A stretch of DNA of 64,000 bases. Source: Salvator merianae (Eukaryota > Chordata > Lepidosauria > Squamata > Teiidae). Position numbers and translations under genes: made by a program. Where the stretch lies: contig QVOM02000053.1 of NCBI GenBank assembly GCA_003586115.2, forward strand, positions 7,553,035 to 7,617,034, read 5' to 3'. Below are positions 56,276 through 64,000 of the stretch, one piece after another (position 1 is the first letter of the stretch; the number at the start of each line of letters is the position of its first letter). The notes under the pieces were generated by a model. It was not told the DNA's origin, did not search any database, and saw only the letters and a list, made by a program, of their open reading frames with translations.

Positions 56276-57107
56276 AGATCTCTGCGTCTGCATCAGCAAG
56301 GCATTGCACTGGGCTATAGCGCAAATATGGTGCTACAGTCCACTCCGACAGTGGGGCCCTTCGGAGCAGTCCTTGCAGCTTAGGACTAGCTGCTTGTATG
56401 CAGACAGCATATGAGCAGGGTTCAGTACACTCAGCCCAGGAAGCCCAATGTCAGGCATGTGGGAGCAGTTCTGGAAATGGACCACTTCTGATGCCCAGCT
56501 GAATCAGCCCCAGCCGCCAACCACAGAGCCTGGAAATGGCCAAAGATTCTATGAGCCCATGTAGTGGGTATAGGGTAGGATATGAAAGTAAATAATAAAT
56601 GCATTTTTGAAATCTCTGAAACATGCTGGTTTTCATTTAAGCATATATTTCAGTGTGCCAGATCCATAACAGTCTATATAAAAATCACTAACTCATACAA
56701 AAACATCACATATTATGATTGCCCCTAAGTAACATGAGTAGAAGAGGACACAAGGAGGAACGCTCTTCAAAGAGAGTGGCCAGAATCTCTCCCCCTCCAA
56801 TGCTGGGACCGGCCAGCCGAACTTTGGGTCATGGCATCCACCCTCCCCATGGGTCAACACAGGCTCCACCTCCAAAACTCCCTTGCAGAGTGCACACCAG
56901 CGGTGCGATTCAAACTGTTTCTCTGAGACCAGGAAAAACCCAGTAGCCAAAAAAGACAGATTTGGGGTAAGATATAGCAGGATCTGCATGGACCTTTTTT
57001 AAGGGACACGATCCTGCAGACTAGGAACTGCTTGAGTCCACCAAAAACTGCAGGTGTAGTCACCCACTAGGAAGCACTTAAAATCATAATCGGAATTAGC
57101 AGCTTCA

Positions 57108-57245
57108 CACGTAGAGCAAAGTGACTCGCGCCTCTGGGAGCTGACTGAACGCTTTCACAAGACTTGGGGCTTTTTTTTTTTGTCACTTTCACAAGACTCT
57201 GGGCTTTTTTTTAGTACTGACTGTGACTCTTTGCTCCGAGTGAGG
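57108..57245. repeat. Small inverted-repeat element
   Basis: GAGCAAAGTGACTCGCG at the left is partly mirrored by GTGACTCTTTGCTCCGAG at the right. In between, TTTCACAAGACTnnGGGCTTTTTTT occurs twice in tandem. This is possibly a small DNA-transposon remnant. Confidence 0.45.
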
Positions 57246-58461
57246 AGATGCTAATGCCCATTATGGTTTCAGTGCCTCCTGGGTGTTGCTAGTTTAGCGT
57301 GACCCTAACATGTGCTGTCTTAGAGTGAAGATGTATCTTCTGTTCAACATTCATGTATTCCCTGCGCTTTCTGTGTCGGTCAGACTCCTGTCCTTTAGTT
57401 TGGCTGTTTCTTCTGCCTTTTTTTGGGCTGAGCCATGATTAGAGGCACTCCTTCCTTCTTTCCTGCTGCAGCTGCATGCAGAGCTTTTAAGAGGAAGATG
57501 CTGAGCTTGTCTTGAGCTCACAAGAGCTGCCCTCCCACCTTGGCATGCGAATTCCCCATGCTGGGCGGGGCTGCAAGCACTGGAGGTGATTCTGCCTTGG
57601 CAGCTTGCTGAGTTCCTTATCATCTCGTTCCAGAATGCGAGATGCAGAAAGCCCTGTGGATATATCTTGCCCAACAGGCAGTCGCTGTGCTAGCGTGCGC
57701 ATCCCCTGTCCTGTCAGATGTTCTCTCTGTTTGCTGTCAGGAGCTCAGCAGGTGCCTGATAGGGCATGTTGCTTCTGGGAGTTTTACTTGTAAATGTCTG
57801 CAGGACCTGTTATCTCAGGTCTCCCACTCAGCAGGCAAGGGAAGAGCTAGGCCTATGCCACACCAGGTGGGTTCAGTGGCCCAGAACATCCTCTTTCCGC
57901 TTTGGAAGACCTTATGAAACTCTGTCCAGAAAATCTTTCATGAGGTATTACCTAGAGAAAAGGCAGCTTCGGAAAGGCCAACTCCGGTGTGGCCCCCAGG
58001 AGGAACTACATTTACCAAAATTCTCTGTTCTGTGCAACTATCAACAGTGCAGGAGAGGCAACAAAATGCCTAGCGTTGGCCTTGCAGAATTTATTTATTT
58101 AACGAAGTCCTAAAAGTTGCCAGGATGCAGTTTTACAGGCACAGACCAAACCCTGGATTGCTTCATTGCCACAGTCCTTTAGCCATGCCGCCTTCTTGCC
58201 AAACCCATCTCCTGCCTACCGGTTTCCAATCACTTGCATTAGGCACCTGCAGTTTGGGCCTCGTGCTTCGTGGGGAGGTTCGGTGCAGTCTACCCTCCCA
58301 TCGTGCCAAGTGCTGCCTCCCGAGCTCGGTGGTCCAGATGGTCCGCTTATCTGAATTGTACTGAGCTGGTTCACACTGCATGATGCAAGGGTAGGTTGTA
58401 TCAACCCTTCCCTCTGCTCCCTGGCACAGAGTAGAACCGGGGAGAGAGAAAAAAAGTCGTA
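57246..58461. other. Gene-free DNA upstream of ACD
   Basis: No coding exon, RNA gene or clear repeat is recognised. Open frames in both strands lack conserved-looking patterns. Confidence 0.45.
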
Positions 58462-58676
58462 GGCTGTGTTCAGACACAACAAAAGGGGTGACTTGGAGGC
58501 AGCTCATAGCGATAGTGTGTGGCACTCATGTTCTCGAGTCTTTTCCAATCAACCTTTTCTAGCATAGAATGTTTGTGAGAGGAGGGAGGGGCAGACTGGT
58601 GTGTGGACAATCCCGCGTCGAAGCCGTCTCTGAGCTACCTCAGAGATGCCTTTTTTTGTTGTGTCTGATCCCAGCC
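58462..58676. mobile_element. MITE copy B, GGCTGTG-type termini, 215 bp
   Basis: The left end GGCTGTGTTCAGACACAAC is mirrored by GTTGTGTCTGATCCCAGCC on the right. Reversed, the element aligns end to end with 18626-18839. Shared words include CTATGCTAGAAAAGGT, TCTGCCCCTCCC, GCCTCCAAGTC and CCCCTTTTGTT. No TTAA flanks this copy. Confidence 0.75.
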
Positions 58677-58779
58677 TCATTCTGAGTTGTGCACACCTGT
58701 ATATCTTCCAGCATGCAGGACCCCTTCGTCTGTTGCCTTTTAAAGGTTATCCGCAGGGAGGCGCCTATGCAGCCAACCA

Positions 58780-59246
58780 GGAGTTCGGCCGCGACTCCGT
58801 GGTACCCAGCAGCAGCCCAGCCGGCACGGTGAGCTACATCTGTTGAATTTCTCTCTTGTTCTCCTTCAAGGGGCTGCAGGGGAACGCTTCCGTCCGCGCA
58901 ACGGCCCGTCTCCGGAGCCCGCGCCACCGCCGAAGTCTCCACCAGCCAAGCGAAGCCGCCGCCGCCGTCGCTTCCTTTTCCTGCCGCAACGGCCCTCTCC
59001 GCCTCGGCCTCGGCCTGGGCCTCGCTCGCGCTGCGTGCGCACAGGGGAGCATCGGAGGCCGTGGAGGCGCCGCCGGGCGGCGTCGCTGTTGGCAGGCTCA
59101 GAGCTCCTCCTCGGCGGCTCCTGGGTCGCGCTGTCCAGCCGGGGAGAGGAGGAGCCTGCCAAGAGGCGGGCGGGCGGCGTATGAGGCCTCATCCTACCCC
59201 GGGGGGAAGCGCGGATCGAGTAGACGCGGGCGGCGGCGGCGGCGGG

Positions 59247-59281
<35 letters not shown>

Positions 59282-59420
59282 TCCCATGGACCGGAGGGAA
59301 GAATCGTGGTGCCGCTTGCGGGAGCAGCAGAGGGCGGCGCGGGCGGCCGCAGCGCAGCAGCAGCAGCGCACAAGGTGTGTAACTGCCCCGCCCGCCCCGC
59401 GCGGCCCCCGGAAAGCCCCC
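58780..59420 (+). promoter_or_regulatory. ACD: ACD CpG-island promoter and first exon region
   Basis: CpG density is high throughout, with CGCCGCC and GGGCGG words and no TATA box. The first exon ends at a donor ACAAG|GTGTGT at 59374/59375. PARD6A is also transcribed away from this interval, but the two promoters are 11 kb apart, so they are not a shared bidirectional promoter. Confidence 0.55.
59248..59280. repeat. (CAG)11 triplet repeat upstream of the ACD start
   Basis: Eleven perfect CAG units end 5 nt before the ATG at 59286. If translation began at the in-frame ATG at 59061, the tract would be read as GCA and encode eleven alanines just before MDRREESW. Otherwise it is 5' UTR. Confidence 0.95.
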
Positions 59421-62400
59421 CCCGCCCATTCATCCCCACTCGGGAGGGTGGCGAGCAGGTCCGGTTTGCAGGACTTCGCTCCACTACGTAAGGGATGCTG
59501 CTGCTTTTTCTCAGCCAGGCATTGTCTCTTATCCCAGCATCCTTGCAAGAGCGCCGAAGGAGGGGCCTGATGCAAAGCGGGCTTTGGCGCCTTTAATACT
59601 TGGGGGGAAGAGAGAATTTTGACACGGGTCCCTGTCCTGCAAGTTGCTCGTTAAAACTCTACCCTACCCCCTTTCCTTCGGGTACCCCGGCCAGCTAGCC
59701 AGTGTACAGAATCCGCGGGGAGGGTTCGCCTTGCACTATTAGATCTTTTAATCTTAAGCAGAGGCAAGCCTGCCTCTGGATTGACTGATTCGGATTCAGA
59801 AGCGAGTCTCCTGTTGATTTCACTGAGCGCTATTCTAGCTCCATAGAAGAGAGAGTGTTCAGAATTGCAGCTGTAACTTTTTTTTTTTTTTTAATAGTTA
59901 CATTTGTGCTTGTCCGGTTTTTAAAACTAGCAACACTCTGGATATGCTTTTGAACCCAATGTTGCAAAGTGCTGTGGAAAAAATGGAAAGCAATTTTACT
60001 TCCAGCTCTTCTTCCCATCATGCTCCTGCACTTTCTATGTACAATTGGCGGAGACAGGATGCAGTTATTGGAATCAATTGAAGACAACTCAAAAGGATAG
60101 AATTAAGGATTTTTTAAATTAATTCTAGTCAGCGCCGAGCCATTCAGTGCCTGCAAGAAGTACTGCCATCCTTGAAGAGGAACTGGTTAAAATGGCAAAT
60201 TATATAGTCCTATTTGAACTCAGGAGGATACAAAAAGTGATAAACAGCTAATTAATTACGTCTGAACAGGTTTTTAATGGGACTGTGTTATGAGGACTAC
60301 TTGCCAGAATAGGCACACGCTCACTAGGTGTGCCCACACTCTGCCGCTGCAGCGTTTGGATGGTTCCCAGTCAGCAGCGTTCGCACTCTTTTCTGGGTGC
60401 GAACGCTGCAAGTGGGTGGTGCATTGTGGCACGGCTGCGGCTGCAGCTACGCAGTCACGTGCTGCGTCCCAATTGCCACGGCAATGGCCGGTCGTTGCTG
60501 CAGTTACTGTCATGAGAATCAGGCCTGCCTCCGACATGCCATTTGCACTGCGAGCACTGGTGGCCCAGTACAGGGCAGTTCTAGCACTTGCAGTGTGAAT
60601 GGGTGCCACGTCCTTGGATCTTTAGCAGCCTAGAATTGCTTTCTAAAAGTACAAGCGAGTCATTTTACACTGCACCTCTGTCTCTTTTCTTTTTCAACAT
60701 CCTGCGTTCTCACTTTTTTCTTTTTTGCAGTTCAGACCAAGAGAACCAACAAGCAAACATGCATGGGCTCAACTATCTGGAATCTTGGATAGTGAATCTG
60801 CTACTGGAATACACAACAGCAGAAACCAGAGCGGATGATCAGCTTGGGCACATCTTGAAGGTGGTTTTATTTGTTAGACTTTTGAGCCATGCTTAATTCA
60901 GAGCTTCCAGGGCACTTAAATATCTATAAAATTAAAACTGAGAAATGTTTAAATACAATACCATCTGAAACATTAGCCAGATCTTTGGCAAGGAAACTTT
61001 CAGGCCGTTTCCCCAGAAAAGCTAGACAGAGAGATGTGCTTTAAGTAAAGGCTGGGCAGGCTCTTAATGTGGACCTTATTTCTTCTTTTCTCACCCAATT
61101 TCTTTCATAGGTCTTGGATGAAACAAGGACTCTACAAAATAACGAGGAGAGCCCAGCTGCGACTCTACGTATTGCAGACGGGTGTCACTATATCCGAGCG
61201 GTGGTTACTGGAAAAGCAGTTCAGCAGGCAAAATGGTGAGTTATAAGTTCACCAGTGAGGTGGAAGAGGTTCATGGGAAAGGTACATCATCCTGGGTTGA
61301 AGTGACAGAAGAAACTTAAGGATCATGCAGGCACCATGCCTTTAAACATTTGATTCTCTGCCTGTGTCATTTGTCCTGGGTTAGAGCAGGAGGCTTACCC
61401 AATGTGCCTGCATTTCACGTGCTCGGTCTTCTGACAAAAGAGCTTTCATGGGTGCCACCAGTGTTTCTGCAGTCTGTGTTGCTCTGAAGCATGAAAACAA
61501 TGGCTACGTGTGATGGGTGGGCCTGGTGGCACACTATATCAGCCACCAAGCATCTGGATTGCTAGAGTGACTGAGGGTAAGCTTTACCTAATTGTTGCCC
61601 CATAATCATATAAAATGATTATTTGTTGTCAGTGAGAGATCAGCAGCTAATTCTTGCCTCAGCTAATTGGGTATTTAAGATTGCCATGGTCAATAATTTT
61701 CATTAATGTGTGCGTATAAGCAGATACTACTTAAATGATTTTATTATTTTTTGGAAACACTTGGAATCTTGAAATGGCAGTAAACTGGTATTTTTAGAGT
61801 AAATATATTTCAAAATGTACCTTGGCTATCATTTTCCAATACTGGATTTCAGGTGCTAAAATTTTAAAGGAGAAAAATGAAAATCTCAACATTTTGACAG
61901 TGCATGAGTTTTTTCAAATTGTGTGCTGTCAACCCTGATTGCAAAAGAAGCAGCAGGTACTTCTAGATTCACTCTCTGTGAATCTGTCTTTGCTTATATA
62001 CTTTTCCATTTATTTTTTTCTTAGCTCTCTACTGCAGTCTGGATTTTCAAATATTGCTGGCCAGTTCATCGTCCTTCGGAATTATAGGGTGTGTTTTAAA
62101 GAGGCATCTACGGTGGTAAGGCACACAAATGTTCTTTTTTATATATCTATATCTATAACTATTATTGGAGGATAAGCACTGAACAATTATTTTCATTGCT
62201 CAGTTCCAGGTACACAGACCTGCTGTTGTTTTGATTGCTAATCATTTCACTGACGAGAATACAAATAGTACTATCCATATGAATAAACAAACAAAAGTAT
62301 ACATAGTGTGTTTAATTTTGACTCATCCATGGCTGAATCCTGTACAAGAGATTGGGCAGGCCACATGTTTCCCCCCAGTAATGCAGCCAGCTCTGAGTTC

Positions 62401-64000
62401 AGGTGCCCAGAGGGGAGATCCTACTTACAAGATGAGCCATTTAAAAGGAAGGTATTATGCTGGTATGTCAGTGCCCGCGTGTTCAGAAATTCTATTCCTC
62501 AGTGCTCCTCATGTAATAACATATTGCTCTTCCAAGGTTATGCCTTGTTTTATTTGAAGCACACATATGTTCTTGATATACAACTTTTGAGAGGAATTGC
62601 TACTATCTGTTCAGTTGTTCCGCAGATGTGTTTTGGATAGGACAGCTCCCACTGGGTCAGAGACCAAGATTTGTGCATGTTGGCTTTGTCCCAACCTTTT
62701 TTGGAGGTACATGGGACAATTGTAGCCAGGATCAGTGAACATGGTTGGAAGTCTTGGTATAGCTGGGAGCCTCAATTAGGCTGAATTCCTTACAATGCTG
62801 GTGTGACAAGGAAGGACAAGCACATGTGTGGATGCTGTAGCCCAGTTTGCACAACCGGCCTAGTATTGTCTACACAGACAATTCCAGGCTGGTCAAAGCA
62901 AGATGGGTTGGAGCCATTCACATTTTGTGCTCTAGAATATCTATGTTATGATACAGCTTGCAAAATGCAAATGGCTGGAACAGAAGAGGTGTGAAGGCGC
63001 CATTCCCGGACCGTTTTCCGGGTTTTCCAAACAGCAATAAGGGACATAGGCGATTAAGAAGTGATTATTTGCAAGATTAGGTTCTTCCCATACACCAAAT
63101 AAAAGTATGAATTGCAGTTAACTTGTGTGTATGTGAGTGTGTGTGTATGTCTCTTTAGGGATTGACATTTTTTCTCAAAGATCTTTTGAAAGATTTACTG
63201 TAATGACACACAAAGCATTTCTGTCTAAGAAAAATCTTACTTGGTTTCTTTTTTGTTTATTTTTGGCCTGCATCTACCGCAACATTTTGTCTGAGCTTAG
63301 GGGTTTATTGGAACTGTTAAAGCCAAAGATATATAATATCTCTTAACGTCTCTTGCCCTGAGACCTAGGGTATAGGGCACGGTGAAAAATGAATAAATAA
63401 AATGTATCCCATGATATATTATTTGAGAATGGCTCTTGTGGAGGTGGAAAGAGGCCTTTATTTTTAAAATTCCAAGAATTGCTGGGAGTCTTTGTGAGAC
63501 ACCTATTGGCCTTCCGTAGAAAAGCAGGGACCGTTTCTTTGTTCTGAGGTAAATTTGTGTCAGACAGAAAGAAGAGAGAAGCTATAAGATTCCTTCCTCC
63601 TTTGTGAGTTAATATTTTCAAAAATTCATACTTATTCACCCTTGTCCTCAGAAAAAAAAAGGATGGATGAAAAGCTGCCGTCCTCCTCTTTCCCATAATC
63701 TGTTGTTTTTCTGTAATTTCTGAGGCGGAATCTCCTCAGAGTCCATCCTGAGGTAGGAGACTTTAGGCAGCTAATCTGAGGAGGTAAAAAAAAAATCCTG
63801 AATGGACAACAAATTGCTTGCAAGGTCTGTTATAGCTGTCTGTTTTCTGCTGGCAAATAACCAAAACGCCTTTTGGGATTTTTAGGCCGAATTAGTGTGA
63901 AGGCCTTGATTTGGTGGTGGGGACAGGAGCCATTTTCTCTGGCAGTAAAATTTCCAGTGATTTCTGCCTTTCTACATTTCAGTGCTTGATTTATGAAAGA
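59286..64000 (+). CDS. ACD: Shelterin subunit TPP1 (ACD), 5' part, runs off the window
   Basis: Visible coding exons are 59286-59374, 60731-60860, 61111-61235 and 62025-62115, all in phase, giving 145 residues. A possible fifth begins at 63983 (TTTCAG|TGCTTG) and is cut by the window edge. TPP1 joins POT1 and TIN2 at telomeres and recruits telomerase through its OB fold. Residues 40-145 follow human TPP1: MHGLNYLESWIVNLLLEYT, RADDQLGHILKVLDE, AATLRIADGCHYIRAVVTGK and GFSNIAGQFIVLRNYRVCF. The human short form starts at the Met equivalent to M39 (60759). The start at 59286 is chosen because the upstream exon joins in frame and has a usable context (CCCATGG). An in-frame ATG at 59061 would add 75 residues. 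The donor after exon 2 (AAG|GTGGTT) is weak. The acidic telomerase-contact residues of mammals are not seen. Confidence 0.88.
59375..60730 (+). other. ACD intron 1
   Basis: The intron contains a GC-rich island at 60310-60610, unlike its surroundings, with possible inverted ends GGCACACGCTCACT and AGTGTGAATGGGTGCC, perhaps another short DNA element. A poly-T/poly-A patch lies at 59878-59895. No exon is seen. Confidence 0.4.
62116..63982 (+). other. ACD intron 4
   Basis: No exon matching the rest of the TPP1 OB fold is found. The known LINE-type tail (CCTGAGACCTAGGGTATAGG, GAATAAATAAAATG) lies at 63345-63405. Confidence 0.45.

Overview
This is a vertebrate nuclear window, most likely from a squamate reptile (lizard). 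The evidence is long introns, CpG-island promoters, CR1 LINE 3' ends with the ATTCTATG-type terminus, L2-like LINE tails, tRNA-derived SINEs and many short inverted-repeat DNA transposons. The proteins are close to, but clearly distinct from, the mammalian ones. The species cannot be fixed from the sequence alone.

The gene order mirrors human 16q22.1 read backwards. GFOD2 (+) has coding exons at 8789-9047 and 10870-11768. A C16orf86 homologue (-) has five coding exons between 18591 and 13988. ENKD1 (+) has seven coding exons between 26797 and 34302. PARD6A (-) has three coding exons between 47707 and 40912. ACD/TPP1 (+) starts at about 59286 and runs off the right edge. All exon chains were assembled by hand; every junction uses GT/AG and keeps the reading frame. 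An orphan first exon of a C-factor-like short-chain dehydrogenase lies at 1619-1768 with no visible continuation.

Layout: 1-7 kb is gene-poor, with a LINE remnant, the SDR exon and two inverted-repeat elements. At 7.0-7.7 kb a 22-unit GC-rich minisatellite abuts the GFOD2 CpG promoter. 8.7-13.3 kb is GFOD2. 14-18.6 kb is C16orf86. 20.2-20.7 kb is a CpG-rich region that probably serves C16orf86 and ENKD1 head to head. 26.8-34.8 kb is ENKD1. 34.8-40.4 kb is intergenic. 40.4-47.9 kb is PARD6A, with a 135-base assembly gap in intron 1. 48-58.7 kb is repeat-rich intergenic DNA, including nested CR1 copies. 58.8-64 kb is the 5' part of ACD. The genes are a conserved neighbourhood (putative oxidoreductase, unknown nuclear-type protein, ciliary/centrosomal protein, polarity adaptor, shelterin subunit), not one pathway.

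The most interesting observation is that the reptile C16orf86 homologue appears to encode a complete, diverged heat-shock-factor-type winged-helix domain in its first three coding exons, spliced in frame onto the conserved C16orf86 body. That would tie a protein of unknown function to the HSF family. Other points are a PARD6B-like C-terminus on PARD6A, a TPP1 OB fold without the acidic TEL-patch residues, a strong uORF 12 nt before the GFOD2 start, and a small family of MITE-like elements sharing a GGCTGTG-type terminus.
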